NCBI RefSeq assembly: GCF_014839805.1
Contig: NC_051123.1
Span: 9,654,727-9,718,726 of the forward strand
Direction: 5' to 3'
Length of the DNA stretch: 64,000 nt
DNA from: Manduca sexta
Taxonomy: Eukaryota; Arthropoda; Insecta; Lepidoptera; Sphingidae
The notes beneath the pieces were generated by a model. It did no database searches. It was not told the origin of the DNA and saw only the letters and a list, made by a program, of their open reading frames with translations. How positions within the stretch are numbered: the first letter of the stretch is position 1; every line of letters begins with the position of its first letter. A program made the position numbers and the translations under genes. Of the stretch, positions 1-12,563 are shown piece by piece.

Positions 1-64
1 GCATGATGTCATCGGTCGATCCGAATGTCGTTCGGTAGTCGAACACAACGGGTGTATTAGACAT
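1..64 (-). CDS. possible N-terminal coding segment, runs off left edge
   Basis: Read on the minus strand, an ATG at 64-62 opens a frame that stays open for 21 codons to the window edge. The peptide begins MSNTPVVFDYRTTFG and is balanced in composition, unlike the Leu/Ile/Tyr/Phe-rich random frames elsewhere. The base before the window edge is unknown, so no family can be named. A TATA-like run lies about 100 bases upstream of the ATG (164-175), which fits a gene start, but several other ATGs lie between the two, which argues against a simple 5-prime leader. The length alone is not significant; the call rests on composition and context. Confidence 0.35.
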   Translation of the reverse strand, partial: MSNTPVVFDYRTTFGSTDDIM

Positions 65-163
65 ATTAATTTTTAGGGGTTATATCGTAGTTTGCACGCG
101 ATTGTATTTCATAAACATTACTTCGGTAGTAACATTTATTATTGCGACATACTATCGGCCGTA

Positions 164-175
164 TTTTTATATATA
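164..175 (-). promoter_or_regulatory. TATA-like box upstream of the left-edge ATG
   Basis: On the minus strand the sequence reads TATATATAAAAA about 100 bases before the ATG at 64. In a genome this AT-rich such runs are common, so it is only suggestive and depends on the left-edge coding segment being real. Confidence 0.15.
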
Positions 176-375
176 CACTCTTGCATTCATATAGAGGTAG
201 GCAGCAGTGGCGAAGGGAATTTTTAAAAATGTAACACTAAAAGAATTGCTTTAGTTAACATATCGCCACCAACAGAAAACAAAGACTTATACATCTATGT
301 GACGTGTATTTACCGAGAACTTGTGAAACATACTCTTAATGTTATGTTATAATAAAGTAGTGATCAGTATTCTAC

Positions 376-478
376 ATCAACATCATCATCATCAGCCACA
401 AAGTCCACTGTTGAACATAGGCCTCCCCTAAAGATTTACAGACGGACTTCTCAAAAGCAGCCTGTATCCAGAGTGTTC
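376..478 (-). mobile_element. LINE 3-prime tail fragment (EAYVQQWT family)
   Basis: On the minus strand this fragment reads through EAYVQQWT followed by a run of TGA triplets, here seen as CATCATCATC on the + strand. That is the C-terminus and 3-prime end of a very common lepidopteran non-LTR retrotransposon, probably RTE-like. Only the last roughly 100 bp remain, consistent with 5-prime truncation at insertion. Other relics of the same family lie at 1780-2090 and 17700-17879. Confidence 0.6.
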
Positions 479-504
479 GTTCTACAGGTATCACTTAAAT
501 ATAG

Positions 505-602
505 TAACATAAAAAAAATCATCAAAATCGATTCACCCAGTCAAAAGTTCTGATGTAACAAACATAAAAAACAGTCGAATTAAGAACCTCCCCTTTTTTG
601 AA
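505..602 (+). repeat. interspersed repeat fragment (AACAAACATAAAAAA type)
   Basis: The block runs from a run resembling TCTGATGTAACAAACATAAA to CCTCCCCTTTTTTGAAGTT. The same sequence order occurs at 39165-39265 inside the hAT-like element, its end occurs at 33848-33880, and it occurs on the other strand at 54640-54700. I recognise the family as widespread in Lepidoptera but cannot class it. Confidence 0.45.
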
Positions 603-1779
603 GTTAAAATACGCTTACAACATTGATAGAGAACAAAAGTTGATTTCAATTTTCAATATTTTAAATTTCCAATAGGATCCGAGCACGATTGTTAAGGATT
701 GCCTAAACATTGCGTTTGGTACACCGAATAAGTAAACTTGGGCAACGAAACCTAAACGAGAGATCTCGCGTCCAAGCGAGATATTTGATCGGTTTCGTAA
801 TGTCGAGGTGAACTGGTTTGAGAAGATCCATGGCTTGGAATATATTTGGAGTCAATTTTGTATAATATCGATTTACTGGGGTAGTAATTAGCTACAGCTT
901 ATGAGTTACAATGTCTTTATTGTTGAACATAGGTCATCCATGGTTGTCTGGATATTGACTAGCCCCTGATTCATAGATGTTACTTATTAAAGGACTGACC
1001 ATTGCTGTGATAACAAATCTGTTTCTCAGTTTATCTGACAGCCAACTAGATTCAAGTTCTATCTCAATATTAGCCAATCACAGCGGCCCTATGTCTACGC
1101 ACTGCGAAGGCTGACATGCCGTCAGCACTGAGAATAGAGAATAGGTAGAGCGATAAAACCGCCATTATATTTATTTTTTTTATTGTATACTTGTTTATTA
1201 TTGTATACTCGTATGCAAAAAAGAGTGAATAATTAAAAAAAAATAGACCTAGACATTTCCAGATCCTATTGAAAGTGGTTAGCAAACCAAATTCTGCGAC
1301 GTTTAGGATGACAATTACACTGTGAAATATAAATACTTCGCCTTTCGAGTGATCAGTGCGAAGTGTCATCGGCATCGGCCATAAAATATTACCAATAATT
1401 TCTAATTGCAAGTGAGTAGTTGTTTTGAGCTATTGAAATGATTAAGTTTAAAATACTTTTGATTAATTTATATATTTTTCCATACGAGTGGAGTTTTCAA
1501 ATTGTTTGCGTTATATTTTATTGCATGATTATCTTTGGAATGATGATATAAATGGATCTTCTATAGCCTATAATGTAGTGTATATAAAAACAATGTCATA
1601 ATAACCTCGTCATGCGTCATCTATTCCGTACATTTCCATTTAATATCGTAGAGTGTGCAATTTAATTTATCAGTACATTAGGTGAAACGGCTAAACAGAT
1701 TTTGATGCAGGTTTCACTACAAAGATCAGCAAATATCCAATATCGAAAACATAAACATGGTAACTAATCATCGGTCACA
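603..1779. other. no gene seen; one small repeat fragment
   Basis: AT-rich sequence without a credible exon. The segment at about 1078-1140 resembles a common lepidopteran interspersed repeat. The 113-codon minus-strand open frame at 1070-1411 overlaps it and has a random-like composition. Nothing else is recognised. Confidence 0.5.
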
Positions 1780-2090
1780 CGAAGTCTATTACTGAACATA
1801 AGACTCCCCTAAAGATTTCTAGGATCTATCGCAACCCTGCAGCCTTGTGACTTTTGGTCTTGTCCGTAGACGTCCAATACTGCGCTTAATGGTATCCATT
1901 AGAGAACTTTTGGTCCCGTTTCTCGTCAGTTCTGTGACTAGCCCTGCCTACTGCCACTGTAGCACGCTGATACGCTGTTTCGATTGCTTTCGTTTTTCCC
2001 GAGATCTCATTTCTGATTTGATTACATAGAGAAATACGGAGCATAGCCCTCTCTATAATTCGCTGATTGACCACCAGAAATGGAAATGGT
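1780..2090 (-). pseudogene. LINE reverse transcriptase C-terminus relic
   Basis: On the minus strand a 62-codon frame (1886-2074) reads QRIIERAMLRISLCNQIRNE and so on. This matches the ERAML-VSLRDRIRNEEI pattern at the end of the reverse transcriptase of lepidopteran EAYVQQWT-type LINEs (endonuclease-reverse transcriptase, probably RTE-like). Downstream on that strand the frame shifts, but the tail at 1785-1850 still resembles the family 3-prime end. The 5-prime part of the element is missing. The protein is decayed and cannot be active. Confidence 0.65.
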
Positions 2091-2417
2091 AATTACGCAT
2101 TATAAATAATAACATATAAAATATAACGCGGACAGCGTCGCCGGCATTGCTAGTTTAAAATACGATGGTTGGTTAAAGAAGTTAATTAACGTAAGCAGAC
2201 AGATGTAATTAATCTTGGCAATAATTAACTTGAAAACCGTGATGGAATTTAATTTCATTGTCTGCTGTCATTATGGAAATTGTACAATCACCGACATAAA
2301 CAATTTCCCGTATCGTATTGAAAACTTTAGTTAGCCTTAAATCTTCCCGTATTAGATAAATATTGTTATGGTCTGAATACTTATAGAAATTGACGCTTTT
2401 TTATACATACGGGTACG

Positions 2418-2655
2418 GCAATGATTCTACTGCACCTGATGGTAAGTGGGGTCCAATCAAATGTTGACTGACGAGAGATTATTACCTCTCGACAGTCGAC
2501 ACAATTATGCCGGCCTGCTGCAACCGGATATACACAAGCTGATCCCGAGACGCGACGCACTCACGTGGGCCACTTTGGCAGGTTTTATTACCTTGTGTAC
2601 GGTGGTCGCTATCTGGGCGGATATAAAATATATCCTACCACACCAGCAGTATTAC
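2418..2655 (+). repeat. unclassified dispersed repeat, copy 1
   Basis: About 240 bp beginning near CTACTGCACCTGAT and running through GCTGATCCCGAGACGCGACG to a GGATATAAAATATATCC stretch. A second copy lies on the opposite strand at 46545-46770, and a partial copy lies at 29766-29872. The 83-codon open frame in it is an incidental product of the higher GC content. I recognise the repeat as common in Lepidoptera but do not know its superfamily. Confidence 0.55.
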
Positions 2656-5600
2656 GTCCTCAGAAAAGTAAAGCTGAGATTTAGCGGTAAAGCCTAGCTT
2701 CTGTTCTTACGTTAATCTTAATAATCTGAAGCGATAGATGTATCGAACATAGCCTAATAATTGTTACCGTTGATTTTACGAGGTACTGAGGTACTGTTCA
2801 ACTATTAGCGGTTACCCATCTAATGGATAGCGTCAAGAGCCTAACCACAGGCAAACGCGCTACATTTTAACGTTCAAAGGAAAGAAACATTATCTCTTTA
2901 TCTATTAATCCCACAATATATTTAAGCTGCAACTTAAAAAATGTCATAATGGCATTTTAAAACACTGTATAAAATACACAAGCGTGTTTATAGGCATTTA
3001 ATGTTGCTCAAGTGGGGTCAACGGCCGATCTATTGCGTTTCCATACCGACCATTAAGTTGGAATGAGGGATTACCTGATATGGGGCATGTTGAAGAATTT
3101 GATGTATGCGAGGATTTTGATTTTATCCGCTTTATATTGTTTTGAACCGTTTTTATGAATAATAAATTATCTATTTGATTATTTTAGTTGACTATTCCTT
3201 TCAATAAAACTATCAACTATAAAAAAGTAAATCAAGATGGTCGATTAAAATTTAAATTTAGAATGATAGTCCGTTTAACACAGAATAATTAATTTTAATT
3301 GCGAAAGACGGAATAAATAAAAATCATTATTGGCTTTTGAAAACAATCCCTATAAGTTATAACGGTAATATTGTGTCGCTGAGCACCGGTTCGCGGTCGG
3401 CACTTACCAAGCATATTCCAAGTAAAAAGAGTTAAAAACAAGGTTGCAACCGTCATTTCACTTTCATCTTGTAACGGTAACTATCGTACGGAGACACGTG
3501 GTCGACACGATTGTTTATAGTATCATAACAATAAGGATTTATATTCCCAGGAATAATATTATTTATGATGCATTGAATTAGTAATACGTACTTATATTCT
3601 TGATTTAAAGCTACTAAAAAGTTTGAGAACAAACATTGACATGGAAAATAAAAAAAATCTATTTTCGTACAATGATTTGAATGGTTATTATACACCAATT
3701 TTAAAATATTTTAGATACGTAACGTACTAAATTTAAAAAAAATAAAAGTATTTATAAATAGTAGTATATCGTTCTATTACGCACTTGTTAAGTAACCTTG
3801 GCTGAATGCCCGCGACGCCTTTGCCTGTAATAAAAATGCCATTGAAGTAATATCGTTTGCTCCTTGCTACATCTAATTTATTTTCCTGGTTTTTAATATT
3901 CACTTAACGTAAATCTGTCAATGTATTTTTTCCTTGCTATTGTTGGAATTATTGCGGCATCTTCGAATCGTCTAATGCAAGGTAGCATCTCAAGGATTAT
4001 AGCAATTATTTATGCTATCAAAATCGCAACAAAGATAATGGTTTTATCGGAGCAGTGAAGAAAACTTAAACGATGATATATATATTTTTTAAGCCTTCGT
4101 AGCGGTCAATTTGATGGCAAGCAGTAGCTGCCCAAGGGCTTTTCAAATCCAATGTTTCTTAAATCTTAGTTGATGGTCAGAGATGATTGACAGTAAACCA
4201 CAATGTTAGATTAATTTTGGGTGTGACTTGACCTTTAGGGTAACAAGTAATAGGAATTTATTAGGTAAGTACTTATCAAAATTTTTGTTTGTATTAAGAA
4301 ATATTATTATTTTAAGACAGACGTATTTATTTTGGTCTTTGAAAACTAGATAAGGCGCGTATTCGTAATATGGGTTATGAAAATACACAAGAAAATATTC
4401 AGCTCTCAGTTACTTTGATGTTTTAACGTCACATTTCGTAAATACTTTACAAAGGCTTAGGTACCAATTAGACTTAGACTTATCACCGATTGTTATTTAA
4501 AATAATACTAATATATTTATATTAATATCTTATTTACCAAGTAAAAATACAACTGAATATTCTCAAAAGATAAATAATCGCATCATTCTTGCACGACGGA
4601 TAAGATGGTCGGCAGCATGCTCGCGGACGTATAACGACGCATGTGCAGTATTGTCCGATCGCGGCCGTGAAATTTGGAACAAAAATCTAGTTTTTACTAT
4701 TATGAAGGAGCACCGTTATTACATTATAAAAACACTAATGGTTTGTAGAGCAATTTCTAGAAACTACTGATGGCCCATGTTTATTGTACATAATTGAACA
4801 TTTACGTTAATGGCTATTGAATCATGTTTCATTTCCTTCATTTTACAAGGAAATCATTGGCACGAAATCGCAATTGTTATATGAAACAGATTGTAGAATG
4901 TGTTATAAAAAATAAGTAGTTCACGCGCATCATGTTTTCCTGATTCAAATTGTATAAGATCAGATATATTTTATCTGGAACATTACTGTGTTGGTATACA
5001 GCTGTTTTTAATGAACGATCCCGATCTCAATCTTCAATCCGATTTCGGGAATTAACCAATCAAAATAACTCATTTGTAGGCTTGTCAGAAAAACTTTGAC
5101 ATGCTTACAAATTATTATTTTTAATCTATCGAGAAAATGAAAAATAAACGTCTCGAATACAATAATGTTGGTTTACGTAATATTATACGGGCGCGCCCTG
5201 CCCGCCTCCCCAAACTTCCACTTCTCGGGATTATCAAGATTCCAATAAAATTATTATAAGACCAAGTAAAGCTTTTTTATATTGCATTGCGATAGTAGAG
5301 TAGCAATTGTATGTTGAGCTGCGGATTGGTAAAGCTTTTATAGAGATTAAGGGTTAGTTATTAGGCTTGGTCTTTATTTTCTCGATAGATTGAAAAAGCG
5401 ATTGGGATCCTTTATTAAAAATGGTGGTAAGCAGAGCAGTATGAAGCTTGAAGTTTCAATAGGCGTTCTCCTGTTCATCTTACTTATATTATAACTGCAA
5501 ATATTGGGAAAAATTTTGTAAGTAGTAAAAGTAACACCGCTGTATGGATATTGATGAAATTTACTATTTATACGGATAGATAGAAAAAAAAATTACAGTA

Positions 5601-5984
5601 TTAATTCGGAAAGACGATTATTTCGGAAGAAGACGGTGGCGGGGCCGTGAACAAAATTCAGTAGTTTAGAAATAGGAACGTAGATCAGTATAACTATCTA
5701 CGCATTTGTATCACGATATATTTTTCAAGTTGCGAAGCTAAATTAAATTTTCCATGATTTTATATGACTATCCCCTTTGTTCAAGCAATTCACACATGGT
5801 AGTGTAATAATAAATATTGATTTCTTTCGTCGTGACATCACGTGACTCGTTAGCAAATTACTTCGACAAATAGCCATACTATAGAACGTATGTGTTATGT
5901 ATTACTGGGCCGTACCTAGGAGGGAAGTTGAGAGCGAAAGCCCCTTTGAAAGCTCGCACCGCTAAAGACGATAGAAAAAAAAAC
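2656..5984. other. no feature recognised
   Basis: About 3.3 kb of AT-rich sequence. I see no credible exon, RNA gene or transposon end. A GC-richer patch at 4600-4680 and a GGGCGCGCCC-type patch near 5190-5210 stand out slightly, but neither carries an open frame with coding character. Confidence 0.4.
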
Positions 5985-6250
5985 CTCATTTCATTTCCTC
6001 AGCAGAAACACGCGTATTGGCATGCAAAGCCACAGCCTGATGGTTAAAACCATCGCGGCCGGAACCCATAGGTTCGCCAACTTTTTTCTTTGCCGCACCA
6101 TCGAGCTTTGGAATAGATTGCCTAGGCGCGCGTAGTTTTCGCTGTAGCGTGAAAAAGCTTTTAAGCAGGCCGGCATGATTTTGTCGAATGGCATGAGGTT
6201 ACTATTCGATACTTAATCTGGACGGCATGGCATCGTGCTTACCATCAGGA
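5985..6250 (+). pseudogene. jockey/CR1-like LINE reverse transcriptase C-terminus relic
   Basis: On the + strand a broken frame reads HRFANFFLCRTIELWNRLPR. This matches the RTxRFxNSFLCRTxxLWNRLP pattern near the C-terminus of jockey- and CR1-type retrotransposon proteins. Stop codons follow within a few residues, and the tail ends in a GCTTACCATCAGG motif shared with other repeats in this window (19850-19945, 40870-40975). It is a decayed fragment. The minus-strand open frame here is a shadow. Confidence 0.5.
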
Positions 6251-7364
6251 GTATGTAGTAACTTTGCTTTGCCAGAATTAAAAAACAAATTAAAGTCCGA
6301 TATTACTGTTTACTAGTGCGCCGTGCCGGCAGTCACTGAGCTACCAATATTACGTTTTCTTAAACCTACGACAATAACTGCTGCTGGACGCTAATTGCAA
6401 AATTAATCCACAATATATTAGTTGCCGCCATTTGACTTTTGTCTAACAACAGTTCACAGCCTTTAGACAGCTTTATTTTATTTAATACATTTTATTATAT
6501 TATATTACAATTGGCAATAAATTTAATCTTTTTTATAGAAAATTACGAAACAACACCTTTTTTGCTGGCCACATCTCTATCGTTAAATATTAAAGACCAC
6601 CAAATGCCTTATTTCGGACCTGTCAGCTATTCAAACATTTGGCACATGTACTGTTTGTCCACAATTAACTTCATGGCTGAGGAAAATCTAACAAAAATAA
6701 GGCGAAAACGATACATTGCCTTGAGTTTGAGTTTATATTTCCTCAATATATAGAATAAGTTATTGAAGTACAAGTGAAGAATAATAGAAACAGGAAGCTA
6801 GGATTTCAATAGAAAGATAAGGTAAATAATATTTCAATAATTCAGCCTATGATAATGAATTTTTATGTCAACAAGATAAAATTACTTCATAATATTTTAT
6901 TTATTTCTGTATTTGTATGTAGCATGAATGCGTGGTTTGAGTTTGGCCGAAGATGTATTGCCGTTTTACAAAAAAGTGGCGTGAACTGGCTTTGTTGAAT
7001 TTTCTTTGATACAGGAGGTCCAATAAATAATTTTTTCATGCAAATTCCTACTTCTCGTTTAAAAATCGGCTATGTGTCTTAAAGTCTATGGTTGTGCTAG
7101 TTTTGTGTGAGGTATTTTACCAGCAGATAATCCATCTGCCTACACTTGTACCTTCTGCTATATAATAATCTGCTATATAACACGCTAATCATAAACAGAA
7201 AAATATAGATGTTACTCTATTCTCATCATTTAATTATTATAGCTAGCTTCTTGAACAATGGATTTTTTTCTTGTTCTGCCTCTCCGTTTGGGATTTTCAA
7301 AGTTAGCATAATAAACATCTTGGTTATAGTAATTATAACGTATTATTTTTATGTAAACGCTGCC
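6251..7364. other. no feature recognised
   Basis: AT-rich sequence. A 104-codon + strand frame at 6439-6753 starts at TTG and has no splice signals, family resemblance or coding-like composition, so I do not call it. Confidence 0.4.
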
Positions 7365-7600
7365 TCTGTGGCTTAGTTATATTGCAGCGCGGTACAAATT
7401 TTGCATAGAGGTCTCTCGTTCGAATTCCGGGTCGAGCAATGATATTGGGTTTATCTATTCTTCATCAGCCAGGAGTATAGAACATGTACTCGATATACAA
7501 TCGCTCCCTATAACATCATGGGACAGAATACACACAGCGATATATGGGTCTACTGTTTGTGCCTCTGCCTACCCTTCCGGCATAAGAGGCGTAAAAGAAT
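7365..7600 (+). mobile_element. tRNA-derived SINE, family B
   Basis: The 5-prime part has a tRNA-like A box (GTGGCTTAGTTAT) and a B box (GTTCGAATTCC, 7418-7428), the internal promoter of RNA polymerase III. The body contains CATGGGACAGAATACACAC and a CCTACCCTTCCGG segment. Related copies lie at 17410-17660 on the + strand and at 19622-19842, 22221-22375 and 23704-23862 on the minus strand. It is non-autonomous and depends on a LINE for copying. Confidence 0.65.
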
Positions 7601-10600
7601 TTAAACAGGCATAATTGACCTTATTACTCTTCGGTCAAAGCTCCTTTTTAGATGGAACTTGTGATTAAAATTCCTTTATGTATCCGGAAATCTCATTGAT
7701 CGAGCGACAGTACGCCGAGGCGTTAGAAACTAGTTTGATACAATCGCTGGGTTGATGTTAGTTTGCATTTGACCTTACACAGGCATTTGCAGAATGTCTG
7801 CGCACGGAATTTTGTTATACGTGCAATAAAGATTTGTTAGAAAAACTTATGTGAACAACAGTTTTGCGGAAATCCTAGATACAAGTTTATGTTCGCGAGG
7901 ATTCTCAATCTCAATGAGTACCCTAAGAACGACCGTAATAAACGACACGATAATAAACACGACGGGCACGTTCGTGTCGTTAAATTCCGAGGGGTGTGAT
8001 TGGTCGAGAGATTAACGCGTAAGTCACATGTTAGTTTTTCGACCAATCATAATGTAACGATACGGACTCTTGTGCCGTGTCTTGAGATATCCTAAGGGGC
8101 CGAACATTTTTGTCGTTTTTTTGTGGGATAGTAGAGTTGTCTATTGTTTTTTGTATCCACCGCGGCCATTTCCAATGTTCCCAATAGTAATACCTAATTT
8201 TACATATTTTAGAACAATTCCCATCACGAATGGCTATAAAGTTATATACCTTGGACTATAATTATGTGTTTATACAATCGCATCATCGGTGAAGAGTCAA
8301 AAGTCAGAGTAATACATCATGCACGCTATTAACTAGGTGTGACCAGTGATTATGTCATTACGAACCATAAGTAAATGTAGATATTTTTATGTTCTAGAAG
8401 TGTTTGGAAATTTATGGTAATGTTTATTTGTGGATTATTTTTGCGGTGGATTGAGCAATACGATTGAAAACATTTTTTAAAGCGTCCATTAAACATTTAA
8501 TATTGTTTCATACTGCTCAGTGACGCTGGTTGCAATGTCCTTCAGAAAGGAAAAACAAGTGCAGTTTATTCAGTGGCAATAGGATTAGAATTGAAGCAAA
8601 ATTTATTTTATTGATTGTTGGGAAACATACAAAATAATATGTTTTTTAAGTTAATTACTTTAAAATATGATACAAATTTACACTACAGTAAGTTTACACT
8701 ACTACATAGCACTTATAAGTAGGTGGATAATAAAAAAATTTAGAATATAATACTCTTCAGGCAGATTGTCGTTCATGTTCGACCCAATTATGGATAAACG
8801 TTGAGTCCACAATCGAATTTAAATTTGGTTACATTAGGCACAATACAAATGCATTAATGAAAACTGGTCAACAAATGACAATGTACACAATAGTACTTAG
8901 AGGTTATTTAGAAGACATCCATAGAATTTCGGCAGCTGTTGTCAAAAACGGATATCTATTCAATAATGATCAAATACTTCATGGGAATTGAAGCCACGCC
9001 CTTGAATTTGTGAATGTTGTATTGAAAACTATAATGACTGGTCAATATTGGTCATTATTTAGTTTTGTGAAAAAATATTTAATTCTATAAAGCGATATGC
9101 TAGCGGTTAAAAACACTAAATAGCTTATGTTTTATGAAGAATTCGATATAGATCATCTCTTGTGCTATTGAGTATATGTGTCGTGTCAACTGGTGACTGT
9201 ATTACAAGATGAACGTACCATAAGTCGAGACTCAAACGTAATATACTACATTCCATTGTATTTCTATAACTAATTCTGTGTTCGACCTCTTCGGCGTATA
9301 AAATAAAATAATTTACTTGAATCTATAAAATGTTAAACATTTAGATTCTCGATTATTTTACCACCAGTTCGAAAAGTTTCCACCAAACTTTGTTTAGAAC
9401 AGTTCATTTATTTACTTGCAAAATTATATATAGTCAGGCACCTTAGGAAAGAAGCATTCAAAAGGCTATTTCAATCTTCCTTGTACACCATCCTGCAGCT
9501 CGTCTTCGAAATTTGGAGCTCAGTAACTCCTACACGCCGTAGAATGCAGACTGGGGAATAAGGTTAACAACCCGCTCTGCTGTTTATAGCGAATACTAAA
9601 TAACTGTAAGGGTTTTCATCCCAAGTTAATTAAAAAGAAAAATATAACAAAAAAATTAATGCAATACTTCACTATCGTAATTTTGCATGACCATGGAAAC
9701 GAGCGCATTGAACCAATGGATTGTTACAAATCAGCACATTCTTCAATTTCATTAAACAAGCATAACGAATGAATAACGTAATTTATCAAAGAAACAATCT
9801 ATTGCATGCCTCGAAGACACATTGGGTACGAATTAGACCACTGCGTTCTAGAAGGCCAGACCTCACCGGCGAGGTATGATGCGTTTACTAATGAAATGAC
9901 TATGTAGTTTACTTGTATTTGCTCCTTCAATAAAGTTTATAGAACTAAACAGCTTTGGAAAAACACTAGCGAGAATTTAAACGAAAACGAATCACAAAGT
10001 ATTTCGAAAATTGATGGCAGCGTGGGTGTTTTATACGGCAGGCCTTCGGCCTTGCTGCTGGACGTGATGTATCTCTTTTCTGAAGTCGTTTGGCTTGTAT
10101 GCAATCTTGCAGGAATGTAGGAGACTCATAATTATCCAGACATATCCTGCCTCAAACAAAGTCGTCATGACCCTTTTATACTGACTCACCTTAAAAACTG
10201 ATTTTATTCATACATAATAAAGTTGCAAATCGTTCACTGATTGATGGCCTAGCCAATTGGTCATTGTCTCCCAAATAATGTACGGCTGACGTAAATCGGT
10301 TCGCTTGACACCAATTTATAGTTAAAACATTTTAAAGACGCACTGCATATTGGCTGCACATTGCAATGTTGTCTTCGAGACATCGCCAAGGTAATGACTA
10401 TTTTTAGCGTTGTTGAATGATATTTTAAACCACAGATATGTGTTTGCAGACGTAATTAGGTCACATTCTGTTGTCAGTAATAGAACAGGTTTAATTATAC
10501 CCACGATTATGTAAGAGAACTAGATAAACAGACTTACGAAATCATTCCCTTTACTATCTTCTTACTGTAGTAACATATTTTTAATGTTTATTTATAAAAC

Positions 10601-11989
10601 CTTATCCAATTATATTTTTGTTAATAGACCCTGTAGATGTAATAAAATTCATTGTTATTAAACTATTTTAGCCTTTATTATAATTGGAATTACTGTCGCG
10701 CTTTGCTCAGTTTTCATCTTATTTTAGGAGCAGCAAAATTAAGTGCCATGTCAATAAGGTTTATAATTTATTTTATGCAGTATATTGTTAATTCAGTAGG
10801 TTTTACTAATTCCGATCATCTAGCCGGTGCTTATAATTGGTTCATTAGTGTAAACGCGCTAAACGATGTTATTTATGGATGTGATTTTATTTTTTACTTT
10901 AATTCCCATCTATTGTATCACACGCACCATTGGATAGTTTACATAACACTTGTTTTTATTTTATCTTTTATCTCATTTTCCCGTGGAAAATGCCTTATGT
11001 AAAATCATGAATAAAAAGCTATATCGTCTTAGAAGGTAATAATGATAGTAATTTCTAACACCTTCCATAAGTTATCTAATGTAGGCATTAATCAAAATAA
11101 ATTATGTTTTGAAGCCTCTTAGGCATATTATGTCGTAATAGTTTAGCATTTGATACATAATTGGTTATATTACAGCGTTTATTTATGACCTTTCTTCGCT
11201 ATCAATCATTTAGTATTGTTTTAAAAGTGTTTGCTGTCTTGTATGATTGATTCTTAAGCTTCGTAGCATTCATAGATATTTAATAAGTTTTTCTCTAAGA
11301 TCTATTAACGTTTACTTCTATTTAGAAGCAAACTTCACGACATGCATATATTATTGCTTTTCAACTTAAGCAAAGTAAAACGGATTGAGTGTCAATTTTG
11401 AGTAAGAACTCTGTAAGTAGGATAAAAAAAAATAAGGAATTCTTTTTTCACGGAGTTTATTTTCGAAAAGAGGTATCATATTCATTGTATCATTAAAAAA
11501 GGTCGAAACATTTTGAACAAGCATAGTCTATTTTTGAATAGGACACAGGTTTAAGGAGAAATTTAAGATCTCTCGTTTACAATTAGTCTGTAATGCGATA
11601 ACATATCATCGGATCAAATTTGAGTTACGTAGAAAGTGGATACACATTCGGTAAGTACGTGTTCAAATGTTGAAACGTTAGAAAAGCTAACACGAAAACT
11701 GTGCAAGTGGGTGTTTGATTAACTGGTACGAACAACGAAGCAACCGGTTCTGCATTCGTGGTTACAACTGGTACATTTTCATTGATTTTATTCGAAAAGA
11801 GAACAGAGACTGTTGTTAAAATATATACGTTTTTTAATTTGCAGTTTTCTTCTTAAATACCATTCCCGCAAACCTTTACGCTCTGTTATTTCAAAAATAT
11901 AAAGTAGGGTAAGTGTTAGTTAGTCTCTTAGAACGTTAATCTAGTACATGTACTATGTATTATAATTAATCAGTTTTAAACATGTAGAG
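7601..11989. other. no gene recognised; short inverted repeat at about 8.0 kb
   Basis: About 4.4 kb of AT-rich sequence. An inverted repeat TGATTGGTCGA / TCGACCAATCA at 7997-8007 and 8039-8049 could be a small palindrome or MITE relic. The 116-codon + strand frame at 10652-11002 is hydrophobic and AT-driven, with no family likeness. Nothing else can be supported. Confidence 0.4.
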
Positions 11990-12160
11990 CCTTCGCGTCT
12001 GATCTCTCTCCGGTAATGTCGGATTGCCGTCTCACCGGACTATGAGAGTGAAGAAACAGAGAGTGCACCTGTGTATTGCCTACACACGTATCCACTATAA
12101 TATCTCGTACGTACCTGGCTGATCTTCGTCAAGATTGGGCGCCGTAATAAATTCGGTTAG
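11990..12160 (+). repeat. unclassified dispersed repeat D, + copy
   Basis: This block contains AATGTCGGATTGCCGTCTCA, then GAGAGTGCACCTGTGTATTG, then CTGGCTGATC and a GCGCCGT end. The reverse complement of 42845-42995 has the same segments in the same order, so the two are copies of one family. A splice-donor-like CCAG|GTACGTAC on the minus strand falls inside the repeat and is therefore not evidence for an exon. Confidence 0.6.
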
Positions 12161-12563
12161 GAGGGAATCATTCATTAAAACAACCAAATACGTTCTGCAG
12201 TTGTATTTATATCTAACGAACATCATCTTCACAAAAATTGCTTTTATACAAGTAAGATGTAATTGTATCATTTCACGTAGTTTTATCTTAACCTTTACGA
12301 TATTGTACACGTATCTAACTACGTACGATAATGGCCCTTGTTACGTTATCGATTACGTAAGTCATCATGATGCAACGGTGCAGTTTGAAAGCCGGCCAAT
12401 AAAAATTAATAACACCGATTCATCATTACATTCTCCCGAATATGAGCAGAGTCTTTCTTTGTGACATCCTATCTAGACTCTGTAGATAGGTAAATGTTTA
12501 TCAATTGTCAAGAAACTATGTTGCTCAGTTGTATCCCAGTTTAGGATGATAATTGGCATTTGA

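Noticed and set aside
7418..7428. B-box motifs here and at about 12617 and 17467 that could mark tRNA genes
   Set aside because: No full cloverleaf can be drawn and each motif is followed by a SINE body shared with other copies.
10652..11002. 116-codon + strand frame resembling a membrane protein
   Set aside because: The hydrophobic residues follow from AT-rich codons; there is no splice context, start context or family motif.
12095..12310. Minus-strand frame with peptide MNDSLLTEFITAPNLDEDQP ending at a CCAG|GTACGTAC donor, which looks like a first coding exon
   Set aside because: The donor and the TAPNLDEDQ part lie within dispersed repeat D, whose other copy is at 42845-42995, so the signal is repeat-derived.
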